In this document: positions 41,155 through 50,103 of the stretch, piece after piece
Layout: each line of letters opens with the position of its first letter
Numbering within the stretch: position 1 is the stretch's first letter
Assembly (NCBI GenBank): GCA_028342535.1
Contig: JAOLWQ010000001.1
Coordinates: 186,001 to 250,000 of the forward strand
Source: Methylophilaceae bacterium
GTDB taxonomy: Bacteria > Pseudomonadota > Gammaproteobacteria > Burkholderiales > Methylophilaceae
Direction: 5' to 3'
DNA: 64,000 bases
Program-made: the position numbers and the translations under genes
Notes under the pieces: model-generated
Told to the model about the DNA's origin: nothing
The model's database searches: none
What the model saw: only the letters and a program-made list of their open reading frames with translations

Positions 41155-42486
41155 ATGAATACTCCAAAAGAAGGCAATCTAGAAGCACCAACTCGTCATC
41201 CAATTGATTGGAAAAATCCTGACTATTTCAGTGAGGAGTTACTTAATCAAGAATTAGAACGAGTATTTGATATCTGCCATGGTTGCAGAAGATGTGTAAG
41301 TCTATGCCAATCATTTCCCGTATTATTTGATTTAGTTGATGAATCAACCACTATGGAAGTTGATGGTGTTGATAAAGCGGACTACACAAAAGTAGTAGAT
41401 CAATGCTATATGTGTGATTTATGCTATATGACAAAATGCCCATATGTTCCGCCTCATGAATGGAATGTAGACTTTCCTCATTTAATGTTAAGAGCTAAAG
41501 CGATTAAATATAAAAAAGGTGATGTTAAGCTTAGAGATAAAGTGCTGACTAGTACCGATAATGTTGGCAACTTTGCAGGAATTCCTATTATCGCGCCAAC
41601 TATTAATATTATCAATAAAGTTAGTGTTGCTAGAAAAGGACTAGAGCTAGTTGCCGGGATTCATTCAAAAGCTTGGCTACCAAAATTTGAAAGTAATACT
41701 TTAAGAAAAAGACTTAAAAATTATAAAAATGAATTAGTTGCAGAGCCAGCGGGGAAGACAACTGGAAAAATTGCTTTATTTGCAACTTGTTTTACGAACC
41801 GAAATGAGCCTGGTCCTGGAGAGGATCTAGTCAAAGTATTTGAGCATAATAAAATTTTAGTTACGCTTACTGAAAAAGAAAGTTGCTGTGCTATCCCAAA
41901 ACTCGAGCTTGGAAATCTTGAAGCAGTTGAAGAAGCCAAGGAAGTAAATATTCCAATTTTAGCTAAACTTGTGGATGAAGGCTGGGACTTAACAGCTTTA
42001 ATTCCATCTTGTGTTTTAATGTTCAAACAAGAACTCCCTTTAATGTTTCCTGAAGATTCTGAGGTTATTAAAGTAAAAAATGCATTTTATGATCCATTTG
42101 AATATTTAATGTTAAGAAACAAAGAAAGTAAACTTTTAACTGATTTTAAAAAAAGTTTAGGCAAGGTTTCATATCATGCAGCTTGTCACCAAAGGGTCCA
42201 AAATATTGGGCCTAAGACGAAAGATACCTTATCTTTAATACCTGATACTCAGGTTGAGATTATTGAAAGGTGTTCTGGTCATGACGGTACATATGCCGTT
42301 AAGAAAGAAAGCCATGATTTTGCTGTAAAGATCGTGAAACCTGTAGTAAGAAAAATTAAGGAAGCAGAGCCTGATCATTATGGAAGTGATTGTGCGATGG
42401 CTGGACATCATATTGGTCATGTTATGAGTAACGGTAAAGAGCCAGAACACCCTATGTCATTGCTTAGAAAAGCATACGATATTTAA
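41155..42486 (+). CDS. Iron-sulfur protein (heterodisulfide reductase/GlpC-like, CCG domains)
   Basis: CHGCRRCVSLC, CYMCDLCYMTKC; CCAIPK and AACHQR motifs. Confidence 0.88.
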   Translation: MNTPKEGNLEAPTRHPIDWKNPDYFSEELLNQELERVFDICHGCRRCVSLCQSFPVLFDLVDESTTMEVDGVDKADYTKVVDQCYMCDLCYMTKCPYVPPHEWNVDFPHLMLRAKAIKYKKGDVKLRDKVLTSTDNVGNFAGIPIIAPTINIINKVSVARKGLELVAGIHSKAWLPKFESNTLRKRLKNYKNELVAEPAGKTTGKIALFATCFTNRNEPGPGEDLVKVFEHNKILVTLTEKESCCAIPKLELGNLEAVEEAKEVNIPILAKLVDEGWDLTALIPSCVLMFKQELPLMFPEDSEVIKVKNAFYDPFEYLMLRNKESKLLTDFKKSLGKVSYHAACHQRVQNIGPKTKDTLSLIPDTQVEIIERCSGHDGTYAVKKESHDFAVKIVKPVVRKIKEAEPDHYGSDCAMAGHHIGHVMSNGKEPEHPMSLLRKAYDI

Positions 42487-42505
42487 TAATTAACGGAAAA
42501 GAAAA

Positions 42506-43087
42506 ATGAAACTGTTAAGCAAAAAAGATTTATTTAGTTTAGAAAGATATTCAGAAATCAGAAATGAATTTAGAGCAAAAGTTATGAAGCATAAAGAAAA
42601 TAGACGTTTAGCATTTAATGATCATGCTGTACTTTATTTTGAAGATGCTCTCACCATGCAATATCAAGTACAAGAGATGCTTAGAATCGAAAGAATCTTT
42701 GAATCAGAAGGAATTCAGCAAGAGTTAGATGTTTACAACACACTTATACCTGAGGGCGCCAATTGGAAAGCAACTTTTATGATTGAATATACAGATGTTC
42801 AGGAGAGAAAAGCTGCTTTAGCAAAGCTCATCGGTGTAGAGAAGTCTATCTGGATTAAGGTTGAAGAAAGCGAGAAGGTATACTCAATTGCTAATGAGGA
42901 TATGGATCGTGAAACAGAAGATAAAACCTCAGCTGTGCATTTTATGCGCTTTGAGCTAACAAAAGACATGATTACTAATATAAAAGTCGGACTACCGATT
43001 ATATTTGGAATTGATCATGAGTATTATAAAACAGAAATAATAGTTCCCCCAAAGGTTCAAAGAGCATTAATTGTTGATTTGAGTTAA
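42506..43087 (+). CDS. DUF3501 family protein
   Basis: Recognised by context (rubrerythrin / Fe-S / DUF3501 trio) and MLRIERIFESEGIQQELDVYNTLIPEGANWKATFMIEY. Confidence 0.8.
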   Translation: MKLLSKKDLFSLERYSEIRNEFRAKVMKHKENRRLAFNDHAVLYFEDALTMQYQVQEMLRIERIFESEGIQQELDVYNTLIPEGANWKATFMIEYTDVQERKAALAKLIGVEKSIWIKVEESEKVYSIANEDMDRETEDKTSAVHFMRFELTKDMITNIKVGLPIIFGIDHEYYKTEIIVPPKVQRALIVDLS

Positions 43088-43097
43088 TTTAAGAGGT

Positions 43098-43733
43098 TTA
43101 TTCAGCTCGCCATAAATACCAAGAAGCGACTGATCGATAGGGGCTCCAAGCTTCAGAAATTTTTATAATTTCTTTAGATGTAACCGGACTAGTTAATTTT
43201 TTAAGTTTTTGGTAATTTTTCCTAATAGCCAAATCATTATGCGGAAAAATATCTAACCGACCAAGATTAAATATTAAAAGCATTTGAACTGTCCACTCAC
43301 CAATCCCTTTAATTGCTGTAAATAATTTAATTATTTCATCATCTTGTATATTTTTTATTTCAAGTGATGTTGGTAATTTTTTGTTAGCACTTTGAGATGC
43401 AATCTCAAGAATGGTTAATAATTTATTTTGAGATAATCCACATGATTTTATTTTAATTGAAGATTCTTCCAAAATTGATTTATCATCCGGGAATTCATTG
43501 TTGAATATCAGTAAGAAACGTTCAAAAATAGCATTCGCTGCTTTTGGATGTAATTGTTGAAAAATAACTGATTTTATTAAGGACTGGTAGGGTTCTAAAT
43601 CATGGCTTATCTTCGGACTAAAAATCCCTATTTTTTTTACTAAGATTTCCCAGTCAGCATCTATTTTAGAAAGAAAATCTGATGCTTCTTTATATTGGCT
43701 ATTTTGATCACCAATTAATGGATTTACCTGCAT
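43098..43733 (-). CDS. alkA: DNA-3-methyladenine glycosylase II (AlkA-like)
   Basis: HhH-GPD: IKGIGEWTVQMLLIFNLGRLDIFPHNDLAIRK. Confidence 0.88.
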   Translation of the reverse strand: MQVNPLIGDQNSQYKEASDFLSKIDADWEILVKKIGIFSPKISHDLEPYQSLIKSVIFQQLHPKAANAIFERFLLIFNNEFPDDKSILEESSIKIKSCGLSQNKLLTILEIASQSANKKLPTSLEIKNIQDDEIIKLFTAIKGIGEWTVQMLLIFNLGRLDIFPHNDLAIRKNYQKLKKLTSPVTSKEIIKISEAWSPYRSVASWYLWRAE

Positions 43734-44394
43734 AGTCTAAGTAAGTTCCTGAATTATCAAGTGTTAGTTTATCAATTTGTTTAATCATGCCTTGGACACT
43801 CTCAAATGAATCAATCCATCCCCCAGGTCCACCCATATCTGTTCTTACCCATCCTGGATGGAGAGTTAAGGTGGCAATCCCTTGATTTTTAAGATCGTGA
43901 GTTAAAGATCTCATCATACTATTCAGAGCAGTTTTACTACTTCGATAAATATATGATCCGCCAGAAGTATTATCATCAATACTACCCATCTTGCTTGTAA
44001 TAGATACAACCTTCTTTAAGTCACTATTTATTATTTGATTTAAAAAATTTTCAACTATTTGATATGGAGCAATGCTGTTAACTTTAAAACTTTCTATCCA
44101 TTCATCATAGTTTATATTTCCAACAGTGCTTGATCGATAAATACCTGCATTGTTTATAAGTACATCAATTTTTTCATTTTGTAATTGTTGTGAAAGGCTC
44201 TTAATTGCTTTGACATTTCCAACATCTAATTCATAGACTTCAATCTTATTAGAAGTTTCTGCTAACTCTTTAAGCTCCTTAGCATTATTTATATTCCGAC
44301 AACAAGCTAAAACCTCAAATCCATTTTCGCTATATTGCTTAACAAATTCGTATCCTAGACCTCTATTTGCGCCGGTAATTAATACGGTACTCAT
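43708..44394 (-). CDS. Short-chain dehydrogenase/reductase
   Basis: VLITGANRGLGYEFVKQY; NNAG; YRSSKTALN. Confidence 0.9.
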   Translation of the reverse strand: MSTVLITGANRGLGYEFVKQYSENGFEVLACCRNINNAKELKELAETSNKIEVYELDVGNVKAIKSLSQQLQNEKIDVLINNAGIYRSSTVGNINYDEWIESFKVNSIAPYQIVENFLNQIINSDLKKVVSITSKMGSIDDNTSGGSYIYRSSKTALNSMMRSLTHDLKNQGIATLTLHPGWVRTDMGGPGGWIDSFESVQGMIKQIDKLTLDNSGTYLDYAGKSINW

Positions 44395-44483
44395 TTTAAG
44401 TTGTCTCCTATAATTTAAATATAAACTTTATTTTTTTTTAAAGTCTATAATAAAGTAATCAATATATTAGTATAGGCAGACTT

Positions 44484-45425
44484 ATGAAAAATAAATATTT
44501 TTTAATCTTATTATTAATTTTAGCACTCCCACTTAAAGCTGCTGAGCTAGAACAATATTGCACTACGAGCTTAGCAGATGGTAATTTTCATAAAACAGAT
44601 TGCTCTGTTAACTCTAGTTTTGAAGGCAAAAAGTATTGTTTTGGAAATAAAGCCTCAAAATCTGTTTTTATAGAAGATCCTAAAGCTGTTTTAGCTAAAG
44701 CAAATATTTTTTTTAGTAAAAATAACAGTGACACCCGAACTAAAATTTCACAAAAAATGGCTGACGAATTATTAGAGGATCCAGATTGTGACTTATCTAG
44801 CAAAGATGTCGGATATTTAGATTTTAAGGGTAAGGACTTAACCCATTGTGTAATGGTTAATACTAGCTTCTTTGGAGCAGATTTAAGAGGTGCAAACCTA
44901 TCTGGTGGAAATCTACAGAGAGCTTATTTAAATTTGGCCCGCCTTGAAAAAACTAACTTTAGTGGCGCTAATTTAGCTGAAGCGACCATTTTCCAACCAA
45001 TTTTTGGTAAAACAATTTTTACGGGAGCGAATTTAGCTAATGCACGGATCATTGGCACACTTGGGGATGTGGATATGTCAGGAGCTATCCTAACAAAAGG
45101 TAGGTTAGGTCTAGACGTTGGGAATCAACCTATGGGGCAAATGAAATTTGATACTTCTGGTGGAAATTTTGCAAAAGCTAATTTTGAGGGAGCAGACCTG
45201 AATATCGCAAGTTTTATCTTTGGCGATATGCGAGGAGCTAACTTAAGAAATACTAATTTAAATCGAGCAGAACTAGTTAAGACTGATCTAAGAGGAGCTG
45301 ATTTAACTGATGCTGATTTAACTGATGCTGATGTTGATGGCGCTAACTTTGAAGGTGTGATTGGCCTATCTACAATCAAAGGGTTTTCTACTGTCAAAGG
45401 GAAATGTGATAATTGCGGTATGTAG
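44484..45425 (+). CDS. Exported pentapeptide-repeat protein
   Basis: Signal peptide; repeats ADLRGANLSGGNLQRAYLNLARL... and TDLRGADLTDADLTDADVDGANF. Confidence 0.9.
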   Translation: MKNKYFLILLLILALPLKAAELEQYCTTSLADGNFHKTDCSVNSSFEGKKYCFGNKASKSVFIEDPKAVLAKANIFFSKNNSDTRTKISQKMADELLEDPDCDLSSKDVGYLDFKGKDLTHCVMVNTSFFGADLRGANLSGGNLQRAYLNLARLEKTNFSGANLAEATIFQPIFGKTIFTGANLANARIIGTLGDVDMSGAILTKGRLGLDVGNQPMGQMKFDTSGGNFAKANFEGADLNIASFIFGDMRGANLRNTNLNRAELVKTDLRGADLTDADLTDADVDGANFEGVIGLSTIKGFSTVKGKCDNCGM

Positions 45426-45438
45426 CAAAAATTAGGAC

Positions 45439-45467
45439 AAAAAAAACACCCTTTAGGGTGTTTTTTT
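45439..45467. terminator. Bidirectional rho-independent terminator
   Basis: aaaaaacaccctttagggtgttttttt between convergent genes. Confidence 0.85.
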
Positions 45468-45482
45468 ATAATCAATACTTTT

Positions 45483-45755
45483 TTAATTTACTGCTGCTTT
45501 AAGTGCTGCGCCTGCTTTAAATGATGGCACAGTACGTGCTGGAATTTGAAGAGCTGCACCAGTTTGTGGGTTACGACCAGTTCTAGCTGCTCTCTTAGCG
45601 GTTTTGAATGTGCCAAAACCAATTAATGTTACAGTGTCACCTTTTTTTAATGCACCCGTAATTGACTCTACTGTTGCGTCAATTGCACGACCTGCATCTG
45701 CTTTTGTTGCTCCTGTTGCGTTTGCAACTGCTTCAATTAATTCACCTTTATTCAT
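45483..45755 (-). CDS. hupB: DNA-binding protein HU
   Basis: MNKGELIEAVANATGATKADAGRAIDATVESITGALKKGDTVTLIGFGTF. Confidence 0.95.
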   Translation of the reverse strand: MNKGELIEAVANATGATKADAGRAIDATVESITGALKKGDTVTLIGFGTFKTAKRAARTGRNPQTGAALQIPARTVPSFKAGAALKAAVN

Positions 45756-45970
45756 GCCATTCCCCTGTATAGATTAATGTGTGTACAAACTAAATGCCTG
45801 TTAACCCTTGCTAGCACTAACATAAATTCACTTTGCCTTTTTTTAATTTTGTTGTCAACACTTTATTTTCCTTATATTTTACTTATTTTAATGTCTATCT
45901 CTTACATTTTTGTAAGGTTTGTGGTACCAATTTTAATCAAAATATATTTGATTTATGTTACAATATTCAA

Positions 45971-46552
45971 ATGAGTAATAATAATAAAAAGCATGGTGGT
46001 CTAAGGGTAGGGGCTGGACGAAAATTAAATAGTGGTATTTATGGCGAAGCTACTAAAGTGATGAGAGTCCCTGAAAGTAAAGTTTTTGATATTAAGAAAT
46101 ATATTATTCAATCTCAGTTAGCGAATGTCGTTGATATTAGCAAGATTAACTCTTCATTAAGCTACCAACCTTTGAATCTATTTGAGCATAAGGTACCTGC
46201 TGGATTTCCATCACCAGCTGACGACCACATAGAAAAAAAATTAGATTTGAATGAGTATCTAATTAAACAAAAGGAAGCAACATTTTTTGTAAGGATTAAG
46301 GGCGACTCAATGATTGATGCAGGGATTCATGATAACGACATTGTGATTGTAGATAAATCGCAGAAAGCTTCTAATGGAGATATTGTTCTAGCCTCTATCG
46401 ACGGTGACTTTACTGTAAAATCATTGTCAAGTTATAAATCTAAATATCGACTATTAGCAGCGAATGAAAAATATAAACCAATTGATATTAATGAATCAAT
46501 GCAATTCGAGGTTTGGGGGGTTGTAACTGGAGCAGTCAGGAAGTTTAAATAA
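45971..46552 (+). CDS. umuD: UmuD-like S24 peptidase with long N-terminal arm
   Basis: Start MSNNNKKHGG; AGFPSPADD cleavage site; RIKGDSMIDAGI Ser and DGDFTVKSL Lys; adjacent umuC. Confidence 0.92.
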   Translation: MSNNNKKHGGLRVGAGRKLNSGIYGEATKVMRVPESKVFDIKKYIIQSQLANVVDISKINSSLSYQPLNLFEHKVPAGFPSPADDHIEKKLDLNEYLIKQKEATFFVRIKGDSMIDAGIHDNDIVIVDKSQKASNGDIVLASIDGDFTVKSLSSYKSKYRLLAANEKYKPIDINESMQFEVWGVVTGAVRKFK

Positions 46553-46556
46553 GGCT

Positions 46557-47813
46557 ATGATTGCGCTAGTAGATGTAAATAATTTTTACGTAAGCTGTGA
46601 AAGATTATTTAATCCAAAGTTATTGAATAAACCAGTTGTAGTACTTAGTAACAATGACGGATGTATTATTTCAAGAAGTAATGAAGCTAAATTATTAGAT
46701 ATCAAAATGGGCACGCCACTATTTAAGATAAAAAATTTAATTAAAGTATCTAGTATTAAAGTTTTATCATCAAACTACCCACTCTATGCAGACATAAGCA
46801 ATCGCACAATGACTGTGTTGGGATCTTTTTCACCCCGACAAGAAATTTATTCAATTGATGAATGCTTTTTAGACTTATCAGGTAATCGAGATCTTTATGC
46901 GATAGGACAAACAATAAAAAAAAAATTATGGCAATATTTAGATATGCCAGTATGTGTTGGTATAGCCCCAACAAAAACATTAGCAAAATTAGCAAATTAT
47001 TGCGCGAAAAAACAGCCTTCATGGTCTGGGGTATGCGATTTATCTAAATTATCTACTATAAGAATTGATAATATTATGTCTAAAATAAACGTCTCTGAGG
47101 TATGGGGGATTGGAAATAAAACATCAGATAAATTAAACTCGATAGGTGTATATTCAGTATTAGATTTAAAGAAATCTGATGCAATTTGTATGAAAAAGAA
47201 ATTTAGTATAAATCTAGAGAAAATTATTTATGAGCTCAACAAGACTATTTGCTTTCCTATTGAGCCAAAAATACCACTAAAAAAACAAATAGTCACTTCA
47301 AGAAGTTTCGGCCGCCCAATTCAAAGATATAATTTATTAGTTGAAGCAATTACAACATTTACCTCTAGAGCAGCTTATAAGTCAAGGCAGCAGAATACAC
47401 TTGCAGAATACGTTAGTGTATTTATCAGTAGCAGTCCTTTTCAAAAGAAACCATACTTTTATCAAAATATCATCACATTAAAGCTTCCTTATCTAACAAG
47501 TGATACGAATTTTATTTTATCTATAGCGTTGGAAGGGTTAAAGTCGATTTATAAAGCTAATATTAAATATACTAAATGTGGGATTATTTTATCAGGGTTG
47601 GCGGACAAGCATAGGAGCCAAGATTATTTATGGCCTATAGAAAATATTGAACGTTCTCAACTAACTAAAGTTATCGATAATATTAATTTTAAATTTGATA
47701 AACAAAGTGTTCGCTTTGCAACACAACCGCTTAGTCCAATATGGGAGATGAAGCAATCGAGGAAAAGTCAGTCATTTACTACGTCATGGAAGGAACTGTT
47801 GGTAGTTAATTAA
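46557..47813 (+). CDS. umuC: DNA polymerase V subunit UmuC
   Basis: MIALVDVNNFYVSCERLFNPKLLNKPVVVLSNNDGCIISRSNEAK. Confidence 0.97.
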   Translation: MIALVDVNNFYVSCERLFNPKLLNKPVVVLSNNDGCIISRSNEAKLLDIKMGTPLFKIKNLIKVSSIKVLSSNYPLYADISNRTMTVLGSFSPRQEIYSIDECFLDLSGNRDLYAIGQTIKKKLWQYLDMPVCVGIAPTKTLAKLANYCAKKQPSWSGVCDLSKLSTIRIDNIMSKINVSEVWGIGNKTSDKLNSIGVYSVLDLKKSDAICMKKKFSINLEKIIYELNKTICFPIEPKIPLKKQIVTSRSFGRPIQRYNLLVEAITTFTSRAAYKSRQQNTLAEYVSVFISSSPFQKKPYFYQNIITLKLPYLTSDTNFILSIALEGLKSIYKANIKYTKCGIILSGLADKHRSQDYLWPIENIERSQLTKVIDNINFKFDKQSVRFATQPLSPIWEMKQSRKSQSFTTSWKELLVVN

Positions 47814-48714
47814 GCTCAGCAGCCATATCAACTGGAGTGAGCTGAATAAAATTATCATTATCTTTTAAAATAACTTTCCAACCTTGAAAATATAATTCAC
47901 TGATTGATGAATCTAGCTGAATCTTAAAGGGAGCCTGGCCTCGGTGAGTAATTTTTCCACCTTCAACAAGGTCGTATTGCTTAAGGATACCTTGATTATC
48001 AATGGTACAAATAGACTGTTTCTTAAGAGAGACGATGTGAAAATAAGTTGCAGGCTTTTCTGGGTTTGCATGGGACCATATTTTGTCCATAGAGGCAGAT
48101 TCAATCGTGCATAGAAATTCAGTTGAAGAAATGTCAGATTTTTTATCGATTTCCTGAATTTCTTTTTTAGAGACCACCTCTAAGTTTTTATCTTTAATAT
48201 AATTTTTACTTATAGGGATTGCGATACTATCATCGATGGGCGCCACTTTAGAATTATCAACATTAGTAATAGCTATTTTAGAGTTAGGAGCTGTATCTTT
48301 ATTAGGCTGAATAAAGAAGATGATAAATACTAAGCCTAATATTATCAGCGCTAAAAGTACAGATCTTCTCGATACTTTTAAGGTTAGTTTGTGTAGAGAA
48401 TTTAAAAAATGATCATCTTCTGTCTCAGCAATACTCATTTTTTCTTTTGAAACAACGTCTAAAGAAAATTCTGGTGGGATTAGCGGGATAATTTTATCAA
48501 AATCAACCCCTAAAAATTTAGCATAACGTTTTAGAGCTATCTTTTTAAAGTGGGGAGTAATAAATCCAGGCTCAAGATTGTTTTCTAATGAATTGATTTG
48601 GGTAACGCTTAGAGTAAGTTCAGCGGCAGCATTTTCTTGAGAAATTTTTTGCTTTTTTCTTTCTTGTGAAAGAATTTTATAGTTGTATTCTAAAGTATTA
48701 TTTATATCTACCAT
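47806..48714 (-). CDS. RodZ-like protein (HTH, TM, C-terminal DUF4115-type domain)
   Basis: N-terminal HTH LSQERKKQKISQENAAAELTLSVTQINSLEN; single TM; GKITHRGQAPFKIQLD. Confidence 0.75.
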   Translation of the reverse strand: MVDINNTLEYNYKILSQERKKQKISQENAAAELTLSVTQINSLENNLEPGFITPHFKKIALKRYAKFLGVDFDKIIPLIPPEFSLDVVSKEKMSIAETEDDHFLNSLHKLTLKVSRRSVLLALIILGLVFIIFFIQPNKDTAPNSKIAITNVDNSKVAPIDDSIAIPISKNYIKDKNLEVVSKKEIQEIDKKSDISSTEFLCTIESASMDKIWSHANPEKPATYFHIVSLKKQSICTIDNQGILKQYDLVEGGKITHRGQAPFKIQLDSSISELYFQGWKVILKDNDNFIQLTPVDMAAELN

Positions 48715-48721
48715 TTTTTAA

Positions 48722-49981
48722 CTAAACCAACCTAAACATTATTATTGCTACTAATGTAGGCGGAAGTGCGCCTAATAATAGTCCCAATGGGTTTATACTT
48801 TTTTCAGAGAAGTGATGACGAAGTATCGCAATCCCTGCTGGATTAGGTGCATTAGCGATTACAGTTAAACCACCCCCAGTAACTGCACCTGCTACAAGTG
48901 CTATTTTAAATTCTTCGGTTAAACCCTCAACTAGCGAGCCTAGATAAGTTAGTGCTGCATTATCAGTAAAGGCTGTAAGGATGGTAGCCCCAAAATAAAC
49001 AGTTGTTGAGTCCATTGACATAAGAGTTGGCTCTAACCACCATTGCTGAGCTCCACCTAGCACAACTAAGCCAGCAAGAAAGAAGGCTACCAATAAAGCT
49101 TCATTGAGTATTAAATCATTTTGGTGATTTTTGTAGGCCGAAGTGTATCCTAGAAAGAATAGAAAAAGAGCCATAAAGATAGCTGGGTGATGAGCAAAAA
49201 GTACAACATTTATAAGAAAAAACAAATGCACTAAAATAATAACAAAAGGTACTGATGCCTCATCTGAATTTTCTTTAAATACTATCTCTTTAAAACTTTC
49301 TTTAAATATAAAGACTATTCCGATTGTATTAATTAAAACAGCTATCGCAGAACGCCAACCGAAATTTGAAAGCATAAACCATATATCCCAATTCCATGTG
49401 CTACTTACCATTAATACCGGGGGAGCAGCATAAGGAGTAAGTGTGCCCCCAATAGAAATATTAACAAATAACACTCCTAAAGTTGCATACTTGAATTTAG
49501 TAGAGGTTTCCTTTCCAAAATAATTTTTACTCAATAACATTGCTGCTAAAGTCATTGCTGCTGGCTCCGTAATAAAAGAGCCAAGAATAGGTACAAAACT
49601 TAGCAAAAGAAAGTAGATAACAATTTCTTTCTTTAGTGGGATTAATTTAGCCAAACTCATGACGATTTTTTCTACAAATTGAAGAATAGGCCTGGTGGCA
49701 GCTATAACCATAATCACAAAAACAAACATAGGCTCTGTAAAATTCCTTGACTCAACATAATTAACGGCAGATTCCTTACCTTCAATACCGAACATAAAAA
49801 GAACCAGAATCATTGCCCAGAAACCAAAAACAATCTCTATTTCACCTAGTAGATGTAAAATTCCTGAATATCTTGGATTGGTGTAAGCAAGATGTTCAAA
49901 ATACTTAGTAGAAAAGGTATGAATAATTGCTACAAAAAATAGAGTTGCACCTATAAGGTTTATAAAAGTTGGATTAAGCAT
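48722..49981 (-). CDS. NhaD-like/ion-transporter-superfamily putative Na+/H+ antiporter
   Basis: EPAAMTLAAMLLSKNYFG; GGTLTPYAAPPVLMVSSTWNWD; ANAPNPAGIAIL. Confidence 0.85.
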   Translation of the reverse strand: MLNPTFINLIGATLFFVAIIHTFSTKYFEHLAYTNPRYSGILHLLGEIEIVFGFWAMILVLFMFGIEGKESAVNYVESRNFTEPMFVFVIMVIAATRPILQFVEKIVMSLAKLIPLKKEIVIYFLLLSFVPILGSFITEPAAMTLAAMLLSKNYFGKETSTKFKYATLGVLFVNISIGGTLTPYAAPPVLMVSSTWNWDIWFMLSNFGWRSAIAVLINTIGIVFIFKESFKEIVFKENSDEASVPFVIILVHLFFLINVVLFAHHPAIFMALFLFFLGYTSAYKNHQNDLILNEALLVAFFLAGLVVLGGAQQWWLEPTLMSMDSTTVYFGATILTAFTDNAALTYLGSLVEGLTEEFKIALVAGAVTGGGLTVIANAPNPAGIAILRHHFSEKSINPLGLLLGALPPTLVAIIMFRLV

Positions 49982-50103
49982 ATAAAGGATTCAATTGAAA
50001 ATTTAATTAATAATCACGTATTTTAACATTTAGATAAAATCCTTGTTCTTTTATTTTGAGGAATATGTTCTAATTCTTAGATAATTATTATAAAAAAGTC
50101 GGT

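Noticed and set aside
41721-42026. Minus-strand 101-aa ORF opposite the Fe-S protein gene
   Set aside because: Antisense to a strongly supported coding region with Fe-S motifs
45833-45970. N-terminal extension of umuD ORF (MPFFNFVVNTLFSLYF...)
   Set aside because: Hydrophobic AT-rich translation upstream of a better start at 45971; probably noncoding
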